Source: Pontibacillus yanchengensis
Lineage (GTDB): Bacteria; Bacillota; Bacilli; Bacillales; BH030062
Direction: 5' to 3'
Assembly: GCF_009856295.1 (NCBI RefSeq)
Contig: NZ_WMEU01000001.1
Coordinates: 124,001 to 188,000 of the forward strand
DNA length: 64,000 nucleotides
Positions 52,120 through 60,510 of the stretch are shown here, piece after piece. Made by a program: the position numbers and the translations under genes. Position 1 is the stretch's first letter. Every line of letters begins with the position of its first letter. The notes below the pieces were generated by a model that searched no databases, had not been told where the DNA came from, and was given only the letters and a program-made list of their open reading frames with translations.

Positions 52120-52758
52120 TTAATCATTGTCAAATAAAAAAGCTTCCTTCAAAAAGTACTCTTGGTTCGTGTCTTTATTCATTTCTTCTGAGGTTAGGAA
52201 CGCATGTAGTATAATATCTACATAAATCGAAGCAATTTCATCAATGGGTTTTTCTCCTTCTCTTCGATACCATTTATACGTCCAGTTAACCATTCCTAAC
52301 AAAGCCATACCAGCAATTTCTGGTGGCAGTTCATTACGAAACTCACCTGCATCTTGACCTTTTCTAATCACTTCAAAAATATTTTGCTTAAATTGATCTC
52401 GCTTTTTCTTAATTAGCTCCTCGTAATGAGGCTTTAAATAAGTGCTTTCTTGATAGAACACATAAATATGGGCTTTATAGAGGTCAAATACTCGAACAAA
52501 AGAATGAACGATAGCTTGTAACTGATCCGTCGGGGCTTGATACGTTTCCTTTGCTTGATTGGCCTTATCTAATACATATGTAATAAACGTATCGTGTATC
52601 ACATATAAAAGTTCATCCTTAGAATGAAAATAGTGATAAAAACCACCCTTTGAAGCCCCACAATGTTCTACAATTTGATTGATAGATACACCATGATAAC
52701 CATGTTTTTCAAACAAATCCAGGGAAGATTGGATTATCCTCTCTTTCAACTCTGCCAT
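52120..52758 (-). CDS. TetR family regulator of the leucine-degradation operon
   Basis: The 212-residue protein has the N-terminal TetR helix-turn-helix (RIIQSSLDLFEKHGYHGVSINQIVEHC, then GASKGGFYHYFHSKDELLY, residues about 7-53, shown in pieces). The all-helical C-terminal domain probably binds an acyl-CoA intermediate such as isovaleryl-CoA, as in regulators of branched-chain acid pathways. It is encoded just upstream of yngJ in the same direction, and the perfect inverted repeat in the gap is its likely target. The ATG has an AAGGAGA-like site upstream. Effector identity is inferred. Confidence 0.88.
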   Translation of the reverse strand: MAELKERIIQSSLDLFEKHGYHGVSINQIVEHCGASKGGFYHYFHSKDELLYVIHDTFITYVLDKANQAKETYQAPTDQLQAIVHSFVRVFDLYKAHIYVFYQESTYLKPHYEELIKKKRDQFKQNIFEVIRKGQDAGEFRNELPPEIAGMALLGMVNWTYKWYRREGEKPIDEIASIYVDIILHAFLTSEEMNKDTNQEYFLKEAFLFDND

Positions 52759-52916
52759 ACACCTTCTCCTCTACCTTTCCTCAAACTAACCTCTATGGTG
52801 ATATTTTATCATAACTTTCAGAAAACAAACATAATTAATTTTCCCTGTTTTGAATAGTCTATTGTTCTTGTTTCGCTAGCAAAAGAACTACAGAGATGAA
52901 TTCTGATTTACTTTAG

Positions 52917-53694
52917 TCATTATTAGCCATTAATCCTACAGCGGAACAAATTCTATACAAATTGACAAATAGTAGACCTAACAACCTTCTTGGAAGACCT
53001 ATCGATGAAATTCTTTCTAGTTCAGAGCTTTTAGATGCATATCGCGCACAAATTAAACAAGATTTTGAAATTGAGATAAAAAATGACCAACAAGATTTCT
53101 ACACGGTACAGATTATTCCTATATTTAATAACCAGAATCAACCTTCAGGCGTACTTTCTATTTTCTCAAATATTACCGATCGAAAAAATATGAACGGGAA
53201 CTATATAAAAAAGCAATTACAGATGATCTTACCGGTCTATTTCATCGAAAACATTTCATTAGTAATGCGACCCAATATTTAAACCATTATACTGATATTT
53301 CTGTATTGCTAATGGACATTGATAATTTTAAGGGTGTCAATGACAAATACGGTCATGATGTGATGTTGGAGACGCTGTTTAAAAGGGATTCGCGAAGATT
53401 GCTTATGATGTAATTGGAGATGAAGGTATTATAAGTCGCTTTGGTGGTGAAGAATTTGCTGTATTATTACCTGGATTAAATCAATATGAAAGTTCAATAA
53501 AAGCAGAACAATTACGCGCAATAATCGAAAGCCACTCTATTCCATCAGAACTTGAAATTGTCATGATTACAGTTAGTATAGGAATAGCAACCAAAAAAGA
53601 CCCCGCAGACACATTCGCATTCCTATATAAACAAGCAGATGCAGCATTATATAATAGTAAGCAGGCTGGTCGAAACAGTATTTCCTTAGGTTAA
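52917..53694 (+). pseudogene. Broken PAS-GGDEF diguanylate cyclase gene
   Basis: The N-terminal part (INPTAEQILYKLTN, GRPIDEILSS, YTVQIIPIFNNQNQPSGVLSIFSNITDRK) is a PAS domain lacking its upstream half. A missing A in the run at 53187 breaks the frame; in the next frame come KKAITDDLTGLFHRKHFI, SVLLMDIDNFKGVNDKYGHDV (split), then a 5-base duplication (GATGTGATGT) and other small lesions around 53355-53400. After these the frame resumes with GIISRFGGEEFAVLLPG, the GGEEF signature, and ends KQADAALYNSKQAGRNSISLG. The catalytic signature survives, but the protein cannot be made whole. Confidence 0.85.
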
Positions 53695-53791
53695 TCAATT
53701 AGCTTAATTAATTGACACTATCTTAGATAACACTTCATTAGTATGTATTCTATAATGAGTATTAAACGTTAAAGCACATACTTTACATGGG

Positions 53792-53826
53792 AAAGACTGT
53801 AAATAATCTATTTACAGTCTTTTTTG
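53792..53826 (+). terminator. Terminator after the GGDEF pseudogene
   Basis: AAAGACTGTAAATA / TATTTACAGTCTTT with a 3-base loop and a run of T residues. Confidence 0.88.
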
Positions 53827-53974
53827 TTTCTTAGGTTTCGTTACATATTGCTGTTGATATTTTCAAACAGGCATAATCTTGAAGACTTAAATCGAGATAT
53901 ATTTGATATTAGTACACTCCTCTTAAACCAAATAAAAAGAGAACTCAAGTTTTTGAGATAATGGGGTGATAGGC

Positions 53975-54049
53975 AATCTTGGTATTGGACAAGTATATGA
54001 GTGGGCAAAAGAAAACCAACCTAAAATGTATTATAATGATATAAATTAA
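53975..54049 (+). pseudogene. Short coding remnant, possibly of a DUF5694-like gene
   Basis: The plus-strand frame reads NLGIGQVYEWAKENQPKM then YYNDIN and stops. This looks like a piece of real protein sequence, and may be an internal segment missing from the minus-strand pseudogene at 54250-54747. It could instead resemble a xylanase-like YYNDYN strand by chance. The frame is closed just upstream by a TGA. Confidence 0.3.
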
Positions 54050-54056
54050 TAAATGA

Positions 54057-54104
54057 AGATGCGCAGAACCGACTAGCATTAACGCTCGATCTTACTGCGC
54101 ATCT
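54057..54104. repeat. Inverted repeat with 10-base arms
   Basis: AGATGCGCAG (54057-54066) pairs with CTGCGCATCT (54095-54104) across a 28-base loop. No T-run follows on either side, so it is not a convincing terminator. Confidence 0.5.
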
Positions 54105-54249
54105 GTTATATTCGCAAGGTTTGCGTATATCGTAAGGTTTCGTTGGTACCACCATCTAACCTAGTCTATACCAACATAATTTGTTTCTTTTCTCAATTTC
54201 TAATGGAAAGGGGAGAGTTTGAGGTTATATCAGCAAACAAATACTTAAC

Positions 54250-54747
54250 TTAAAAACATAATTCATACCTATCTTTAAGAAATGACTGTGTTAAAAAAAT
54301 ACTGTTGATATTAATAGGAAAAGAAAAGCTATTCCCTATCCTTGCGACCGCCATATACTGTTCATGGTCTCTCTTTGCTCGTTCTTCCTCATTCAATTCA
54401 CTTAAGTATCTATATATACTATCCATCCAATCAACAGCATAGATTCTTTCATGATCCAATTCCTCAGCAAGCCTAAACCCGATTTGATGAATTTCGTTTA
54501 TTCCTAAATCGATTTGGTTATTTAGATAGTTTTAATAATGATGATTCACCCTATCATTCTCTTGCTTTACTACTTCAAATGCTATCTTAGTTGGCCTAAA
54601 CTCCTAAATCCTCTCAATCACTTTACGTATGTCCTCTTGTCTTCTTGGTTCTAGTAAATCACTCGCATCAACTCTATATAAATCAGGTGTATGTATCATG
54701 TGAAATGTACCTAAAATCATAACCTCAGGTTTCCTTAGGTGCTTCAT
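54250..54747 (-). pseudogene. Decayed DUF5694-like gene
   Basis: From an ATG at 54747 (G-rich site just upstream) one frame reads KPEVMILGTFHMIHTPDLY, DASDLLEPRRQEDIRKVIERI, a TAG (codon 48), EFRPTKIAFEVVKQENDRVN, a TAA (codon 72), then INEIHQIGFRLAEEL, HERIYAVDWMD and EEERAKRDHEQYMAVARIG. This is the N-terminal half of a TraB/DUF5694-like protein (LGTFHM motif, metal-dependent hydrolase-like). Two nonsense codons, a probable internal deletion after VDWMD and loss of the C-terminal half show decay. The 69-codon open frame at 54250-54459 is its last piece. Confidence 0.72.
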
Positions 54748-54810
54748 TATCCCCCCCTATTCCTTGTTGGATGTACATAGATACTATCTGAGTTAGTATA
54801 AATAAAACAG

Positions 54811-55041
54811 CTATCTTTTCTGTTCTTTAAATAATTGCGATATAAAATAAGAGATGCTAGCAATCAGTAACATGATTAACAAATGAATATTTCTTTCTCC
54901 AAAACTTATTTTTTGATGTGAAATAGTAGAAGAATTAGAAACGTCTGAAGTATAAGTTATAGTCAAAAACAAGCCTGAAGTGATCTCATAAATATAATAA
55001 AGTAAAATAAAGCTTCCTATAAAAAAGAAATATCTCTTCAT
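54811..55041 (-). CDS. Small two-helix membrane protein
   Basis: The 76-residue protein begins MKRYFFFIGSFILLYYIYEI, a membrane helix, and has a second helix near the end (HLLIMLLIASISYFISQLF), with a polar Ser/Thr-rich loop between and a basic C-terminus (KEQKR). I do not recognise the family. The ATG at 55041 has AAGGAG 5-6 bases upstream, better than the longer in-frame start at 55095. It is monocistronic between a pseudogene and parC. Confidence 0.55.
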   Translation of the reverse strand: MKRYFFFIGSFILLYYIYEITSGLFLTITYTSDVSNSSTISHQKISFGERNIHLLIMLLIASISYFISQLFKEQKR

Positions 55042-55157
55042 AACTCCTTCTCCTTTCCACCTTATTTCTACGAAAATGTCCTCAATCAGTTTCAAAAGAA
55101 TATAATTTTCACCAGAGGTTATTTTAAGTTGTAATCTCTTTCCTTGTCCTTAGGAAC

Positions 55158-55222
55158 TATTTATTCTTGTTTTTGGTTTTTTCTTTTTATGTCTTTTTAT
55201 GTTCGGAGTTGCTACTAAGTAT
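55158..55222 (+). repeat. Degenerate copy of the PadR-gene promoter region
   Basis: The stretch shares its T-rich lead and the string GGAGTT(G)CTACTAAGTAT with 38978-39040, upstream of the PadR gene (one mismatch in the last 18 bases). Here no gene follows in that direction. Confidence 0.5.
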
Positions 55223-55265
55223 TTTTAAAATACTACTACAAGTCCTGCATCCATCTTCTTATCAT

Positions 55266-55308
55266 CAAAAAAAGCCGCCTGTTCTCTACTACCTTACAGA
55301 CGGCTTTG
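55266..55308 (-). terminator. Terminator of parC
   Basis: AAAGCCGCCTGT / ACAGACGGCTTT (one mismatch) has an A-run on the left and thus a T-run on the minus strand, directly after the parC stop. Confidence 0.88.
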
Positions 55309-55320
55309 TTGACCTACTAT

Positions 55321-57789
55321 TTAATTGGATGAACCAGTTTCAGTATCTTGAACGTCAAATACTTTTTGATAGGTTGCTTCTCTCCATACATCTATTACCT
55401 CACCAGTTCGGTCTACATCCACAACAAAGGATCCATTGCTGTATCGGTCACTTGTTTTCAATTCATACGGAATGATTTCTTTGATCTCTCCCCTACTTGT
55501 TTTCAATTGGAGAGCTTCTCGATCGTCCACTAATTCAAGGGCCACAATACGGTGTGGATTACGTTTTAATTCACGTAACATAACGACTCCACGCTTTGCC
55601 CTTGTCGTTTGTTCAAATTCCTTTAATCTCATACGTTTTACAGCACCACGTTGGGTGATTAATACAACGGAAGGGTTAGTCAAATCACTGAACACTTTAC
55701 CGTTTACGATATACTCATCTTCTTTTAGCTGCATTGCTTTCACACCGGCAGCTCGTTGTCCTATTGGCTTCACTTCAGTTTCATGATACCAAAGACCATA
55801 TCCATTGTTGGAGGCTAAAAATACTTCATAGTGTCCATCTGTCACATGAACATCTACAACTTCATCATCATCTTTGAGATTGATGGCAACTAACGGTTTA
55901 GAATATCTCTGAGCTTGATATAGCGACAATTCACTTCGTTTAATCATTCCATTTCGAGTTACAAATAATAAGAACTTTTCTTCTTTAAAATTCCTTATCG
56001 GAACGGCTTTGATAATTCGTTCATCTTTCTCGATTGATATAATATTTGCTAAATGTTGTCCCAAGTCTTTCCACCTAATATCAGGTAGTTGATGTACAGG
56101 TATAAACAAATAATTTCCTTTGTTTGTAAATAACAGTAATGTATCTGTCGTATTAATCTCAAAGAGTCCTAATAAGTGATCGCCATCTTTCATTGCAAAA
56201 TCGCCACCATTTGAAGCTCCATAAGACCTAAGGCTTGTCCGCTTAATATAACCTTCATTCGTTATAGATACTAGAACATCTTCGCTTGCAACCATGACTT
56301 CCAGGTTGATTTGAAGATCCTCTACCTCTTCTTCAATAGCAGTCACTCGCTCAGTGGCGTATTTTTTCTTCATGCTCTTCAAATCATTTTTAATGACACG
56401 AAGCAGTTTTTTCTCGTCACTTAAAATAGTTTCAAGCTCAGCGATTCGCTTCTTAAGTTCTTCTGCTTCTTCCTCAAGGGAGGTAATATCTGTGTTCGTT
56501 AAGCGGTATAATTGTAGATTCACAATTGCTTCTGATTGTGCTTCAGTAAATTCATATTGTTTAATTAACTGCTGCTTTGCATCTTGTTTATCTTGTGATG
56601 CACGAATGGTTGCAATGACTTCATCCAAGATGGAGATTGCTTTCATTAGACCCTCAAGAATATGAGAGCGGTCTTTAGCTTTTTGCAAATCATATTGTGA
56701 TTGTCTAGTAACAACTTCTTTCTGGTGAGCAATATAAGAATCTAAAACAGATTGTAGATTTAATAGCTTTGGTGTTTTATTATGAATAGCTACCATATTA
56801 AAGTGATAGCTTATTTGTAAATCTGTATTTTTATAAAGGTAATTGAGAATCCCTTTGCTATCCGCATCTTTCTTAAGTTCCACAACTACACGTAGCCCTG
56901 TGCGATCTGTTTCATCTCTGACTTCCGCAATTCCTTCGACCTTTTTATCAAGGCGAAGTTCGTCCATCTTTTTAACGAGTGTTGCTTTATTCACGTCATA
57001 GGGTATTTCATCAATAACAATTTGTTCTCTATTTCCACGAAGTGCTTCAATTACCGCACGACCTCTTACAACGACTTTTCCTTTTCCAGTCTCGTAGGCT
57101 TGTTTAATTCCATCTACACCTTGAATAATTCCTCCAGTTGGAAAATCAGGGCCTTTCATAACAGACATAATTTCATCGATGGTTACCTCTGGACGATCAA
57201 TTTTCATCATCACAGCATCAATAACCTCATTTAAATTATGAGGTGGGATATCTGTTGCATACCCCGCAGAAATACCAGTAGAGCCATTTACAAGTAAATT
57301 TGGAAATTTGGCAGGTAGTACAACTGGTTCTTCAATGGTGTCATCGAAGTTTGGGATGAAATCAACTGTATCTTTATCGATATCGCGGAGTAATTCCGAA
57401 GCAATACTCGATAATCGTGCTTCTGTATAACGCATCGCTGCCGGTGGGTCACCATCGACACTACCATTGTTTCCATGCATTTCTACTAACGCATTGCGAA
57501 CTTTCCAATCTTGACTTAAACGAACCATTGCATCATAAACGGATGTATCACCGTGTGGATGATAGTTACCAATAACCGTACCTACGGTTTTAGCAGCCTT
57601 ACGATATGGCTTATCGTGTGTATTACGTTCATGCTGCATGGCATATAAGATTCTACGTTGAACTGGTTTCAAACCGTCTCTAGCATCTGGTAGAGCTCGG
57701 TCCTGAATAATGTATTTACTATAACGCCCAAAACGGTCGCCTAAGACTTCTTCTAATGGCAAATCCATATATTTTTCTGTTTCAGCCAA
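55321..57789 (-). CDS. parC: DNA topoisomerase IV subunit A
   Basis: The 822-residue protein is the DNA-breaking subunit of topoisomerase IV, which unlinks sister chromosomes. The winged-helix core holds the active Tyr121 in AAMRYTEARLS, and the quinolone region is HPHGDTSVYDAMVR (residues 77-90), with Ser83 and Asp86 as in sensitive enzymes. The coiled-coil region lies about residues 420-480. The C-terminal beta-propeller contains repeated blades but lacks the GyrA-box QRRGGKG, which marks it as ParC rather than GyrA. It follows parE by 14 bases, and both are likely under the LexA-controlled promoter. The ATG has AGGGGGATCAA-type spacing upstream. Confidence 0.96.
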   Translation of the reverse strand: MAETEKYMDLPLEEVLGDRFGRYSKYIIQDRALPDARDGLKPVQRRILYAMQHERNTHDKPYRKAAKTVGTVIGNYHPHGDTSVYDAMVRLSQDWKVRNALVEMHGNNGSVDGDPPAAMRYTEARLSSIASELLRDIDKDTVDFIPNFDDTIEEPVVLPAKFPNLLVNGSTGISAGYATDIPPHNLNEVIDAVMMKIDRPEVTIDEIMSVMKGPDFPTGGIIQGVDGIKQAYETGKGKVVVRGRAVIEALRGNREQIVIDEIPYDVNKATLVKKMDELRLDKKVEGIAEVRDETDRTGLRVVVELKKDADSKGILNYLYKNTDLQISYHFNMVAIHNKTPKLLNLQSVLDSYIAHQKEVVTRQSQYDLQKAKDRSHILEGLMKAISILDEVIATIRASQDKQDAKQQLIKQYEFTEAQSEAIVNLQLYRLTNTDITSLEEEAEELKKRIAELETILSDEKKLLRVIKNDLKSMKKKYATERVTAIEEEVEDLQINLEVMVASEDVLVSITNEGYIKRTSLRSYGASNGGDFAMKDGDHLLGLFEINTTDTLLLFTNKGNYLFIPVHQLPDIRWKDLGQHLANIISIEKDERIIKAVPIRNFKEEKFLLFVTRNGMIKRSELSLYQAQRYSKPLVAINLKDDDEVVDVHVTDGHYEVFLASNNGYGLWYHETEVKPIGQRAAGVKAMQLKEDEYIVNGKVFSDLTNPSVVLITQRGAVKRMRLKEFEQTTRAKRGVVMLRELKRNPHRIVALELVDDREALQLKTSRGEIKEIIPYELKTSDRYSNGSFVVDVDRTGEVIDVWREATYQKVFDVQDTETGSSN

Positions 57790-57803
57790 AAGTTGATCCC
57801 CCT

Positions 57804-59756
57804 CTAGGACTGCAGTTTATCATTTTCTAGAATATTTGTTTGTTCTTCTAACCCGAATGCTACGTGTGATTCTATCCATTTGCGTCGTGGCTCTACTTTA
57901 TCTCCCATAAGCGTAGTTACACGGCGTTCGGCTTGTGCTAGATCATCTATGGTTACACGGATAAGCGTACGAGTTTCAGGTGACATCGTTGTCTCCCATA
58001 ATTGATCCGCATTCATTTCTCCTAAACCTTTATAACGCTGGATGCTATATCCATTTTTAAATTCTTTTAGAATCTCTTTCATCTCGTCTTCTTCCCATGC
58101 ATAACGGGTCTTTTCTTTCTTACCTTTCCCTTTGGACACTTTATATAGCGGTGGTAATGCAATATATACTTTTCCAGCACGAATTAAATCTTGCATATAA
58201 CGATAGAAAAACGTTAACAGCAATACTTGAATGTGAGCACCATCCGTATCAGCATCTGTCATAATAATAATTTTGTCGTACTGACAATCATCTATATTAA
58301 AATCAGCACCGACTCCTGCTCCAATAGTGTGAATGATTGTACCGATTTCCTCATTCTTTAGTATATCTTGGAGTTTTGCTTTCTCTGTATTGATAACCTT
58401 ACCTCGAAGTGGAAGAATGGCTTGAAAGCGACGATCTCGTCCTTGCTTAGCAGACCCACCTGCTGAATCACCCTCCACGAGATACAATTCATTTTTCTGA
58501 GCATTTTTAGACTGTGCTGGTGTTAACTTTCCACTCAACATCGTTTCTTTTCGTTTTTTCTTCTTACCTGACCTTGCATCTTCCCGCGCTTTTCGAGCTG
58601 CTTCACGTGCTTCTTTCGCTTTGATTGATTTCTTAATAAGCATAGAAGCTACGTCAGGGTTTTCTTCTAAGAAGTATGATAATTTTTCCGATACTATGGA
58701 ATCTACAATGGAACGAGCTTCAGGAGTTCCTAGTTTACTTTTCGTTTGGCCTTCAAATTGAAGCTTTTCCTCTGGTACCCGAACAGAAATGACAGCTGTA
58801 AAACCTTCTCGAATATCTGAACCCTCTAGATTCTTATCTTTTTCCTTTAGTAACCCTGTTTTACGAGCATGGTCATTAAAACTTCTTGTTATCGCTGATC
58901 TCGCTCCAGATTCATGGGTTCCTCCATCTTTTGTACGAACATTATTCACGAAGGAAAGCATGCTCTCCGCATAGCCATCATTGAATTGGAAGGCAAAATC
59001 AACATTGATTTCTTCATGTTCTCCTTCAAAGGCTACTACAGGATGCAAAGTATCTTTTTCTTCATTTAGATAAGAAACAAAGGATTCAAGTCCATCAGGA
59101 TATTGATAGCTCTCTTTCATATCGTGTCGTTTATCCTCCAGGACAATCTCTAACCCTTTTAATAAAAATGCCGCTTCACGTAAGCGCTCAGATAACGTAT
59201 CAAAATGGAAAGTGGTTGTCGATAACACGCTCGAATCTGGTTTGAATTGAATGAGTGTACCTGATTTTCTTGTAGCTCCTTTTTGTTCTAAGGAGGTAAC
59301 AGGTTTGCCACCGCTTTCAAAGCGTTGGTAATACATTTGACCATCTCTAAAGATAGTGACCTCAAGCCATTCGGATAACGCGTTTACGACTGATGCACCA
59401 ACTCCATGTAAACCTCCGCTAGTTTTGTATCCACCTTGACCAAACTTACCTCCTGCGTGTAGCACGGTAAGTATGACTTCAGGGGTGGGCTTCCCTAGGC
59501 GGTGCATCCCTGTAGGCATACCACGTCCTTCATCGCGTACAGATACGCTTTGGTCTTTATGTATGGTGACCGTTATTCGATTACCAAATCCAGCAAGAGC
59601 TTCATCAACTGCATTATCGACAATCTCATGCACTAGATGATGGAGTCCTCTGTGATCTGTACTTCCAATATACATGCCAGGTCGTTTTCGAACAGCTTCA
59701 AGTCCTTCTAGCACCTGTATTGAATCATCATTGTATTGTGTGTTGTCATTTACCAA
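57804..59756 (-). CDS. parE: DNA topoisomerase IV subunit B
   Basis: The 650-residue ATPase subunit of topoisomerase IV drives strand passage. The GHKL ATP site has HHLVHEIVDNAVDEALAG (about residues 39-56), VRDEGRGMPTGMH and GGLHGVGASVVNALS. The Toprim domain has YLVEGDSAGGSAKQGRDRRFQAI (in part) and IIMTDADTDGAHIQVLLLTF, and the end has QRYKGLGEMNADQLWETTM. The size and lack of the GyrB insertion agree with ParE from Firmicutes. The start is a TTG with AAAGGAG about 9 bases upstream. A -35/-10 pair with an overlapping LexA box lies just before it, and parC follows in the same operon. Confidence 0.96.
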   Translation of the reverse strand: MVNDNTQYNDDSIQVLEGLEAVRKRPGMYIGSTDHRGLHHLVHEIVDNAVDEALAGFGNRITVTIHKDQSVSVRDEGRGMPTGMHRLGKPTPEVILTVLHAGGKFGQGGYKTSGGLHGVGASVVNALSEWLEVTIFRDGQMYYQRFESGGKPVTSLEQKGATRKSGTLIQFKPDSSVLSTTTFHFDTLSERLREAAFLLKGLEIVLEDKRHDMKESYQYPDGLESFVSYLNEEKDTLHPVVAFEGEHEEINVDFAFQFNDGYAESMLSFVNNVRTKDGGTHESGARSAITRSFNDHARKTGLLKEKDKNLEGSDIREGFTAVISVRVPEEKLQFEGQTKSKLGTPEARSIVDSIVSEKLSYFLEENPDVASMLIKKSIKAKEAREAARKAREDARSGKKKKRKETMLSGKLTPAQSKNAQKNELYLVEGDSAGGSAKQGRDRRFQAILPLRGKVINTEKAKLQDILKNEEIGTIIHTIGAGVGADFNIDDCQYDKIIIMTDADTDGAHIQVLLLTFFYRYMQDLIRAGKVYIALPPLYKVSKGKGKKEKTRYAWEEDEMKEILKEFKNGYSIQRYKGLGEMNADQLWETTMSPETRTLIRVTIDDLAQAERRVTTLMGDKVEPRRKWIESHVAFGLEEQTNILENDKLQS

Positions 59757-59787
59757 TCTATTGTACTCCTTTCGTTGCTCTTACTAT

Positions 59788-59816
59788 ATAATAGAACGGA
59801 TGTTCGATTTTGTAAA
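59788..59816 (-). promoter_or_regulatory. parE promoter with embedded LexA (SOS) box
   Basis: On the minus strand TTTACA (complement of 59811-59816) and TATTAT (complement of 59788-59793) are 17 bases apart. The spacer contains CGAACATCCGTTCT (complement of 59793-59806), matching the Bacillus LexA box CGAAC-N4-GTTC. In B. subtilis parEC is a LexA-controlled operon, so the match has a known precedent. Confidence 0.82.
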
Positions 59817-60040
59817 TAAGAGCTTAACGACATTGAACCATGTAAGTAATTCATCTATTCTTTCTTATTTTAGCTTGTTTCAGAAACGAATCAAACAGTC
59901 TTTTTCTAAAACACCAAAATTTTGCACTTTTATTCAAAACATTTTCTTCCCTTAAACTGCCTTAAAGAATTGAGATTTAAGGGGTTTGTTTACTTGTAAA
60001 ACAGGTGTCCATTCTACATGTCTTTTTATCATCTATCATG

Positions 60041-60074
60041 CAAAAAGAAAATCCCTGTAAAACAGGGATTTTCT
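60041..60074 (-). terminator. Terminator of the yneT-like gene
   Basis: Stem AGAAAATCCCTGT / ACAGGGATTTTCT has A residues on its left and so a T-run on the minus strand, just after the yneT stop. Confidence 0.88.
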
Positions 60075-60077
60075 ACA

Positions 60078-60497
60078 TTACTTACCTATTGTAACAGAAT
60101 GTGCTACTTTAATGCATGTGTCCATTAAGACTGTGACATCATACTCCTGTAAATAATCTGCTGCCTCTTCGGACACAACTCCCTGCTGTGCCCAAAACAC
60201 CTTCGCATCTGTTTGCACCGCTTCACGTGCTATGTCAGGAAGATATTCGGAACGACGGAATACATTAATGATATCAATGGGTTCATTGATATCTTTTAGT
60301 GAGTCCACTGCTTTTACACCTAACGATTCCTCAATCGTTGGGTTAACAGGAATGATGTTGTAGCCTGAATTTTGCATTTCCTTAGAAATTTGATAGGAAG
60401 TTCTAGATGGATTATCTGATAGTCCTACTACAGCAATCGTTTTGGACGTTTCTAATATGTCTTTTATCCGGTCATTCGAAGGATTTTTAAATGCCAT
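60078..60497 (-). CDS. yneT: CoA-binding domain protein (YneT-like)
   Basis: The 139-residue protein is a single Rossmann CoA-binding domain like B. subtilis YneT and E. coli YccU. The nucleotide loop is TIAVVGLSDNPSRTSYQI (about residues 20-37), followed by NIIPVNPTIEESLG and VFRRSEYLPDIAREAV. The ending with MDTCIKVAH holds the conserved Cys found in many members. The role is unknown; CoA or acyl-CoA binding is inferred from the fold. The ATG at 60497 is chosen with AAAGGAG 8 bases upstream. Its place next to parE is the same as in B. subtilis. Confidence 0.9.
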   Translation of the reverse strand: MAFKNPSNDRIKDILETSKTIAVVGLSDNPSRTSYQISKEMQNSGYNIIPVNPTIEESLGVKAVDSLKDINEPIDIINVFRRSEYLPDIAREAVQTDAKVFWAQQGVVSEEAADYLQEYDVTVLMDTCIKVAHSVTIGK

Positions 60498-60510
60498 TCT
60501 AAACACTCCT

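Noticed and set aside
53975..54049. GH10 xylanase fragment (YYND-type strand)
   Set aside because: The match is only a few residues; a DUF5694-like origin fits the neighbouring pseudogene better, though neither is certain.
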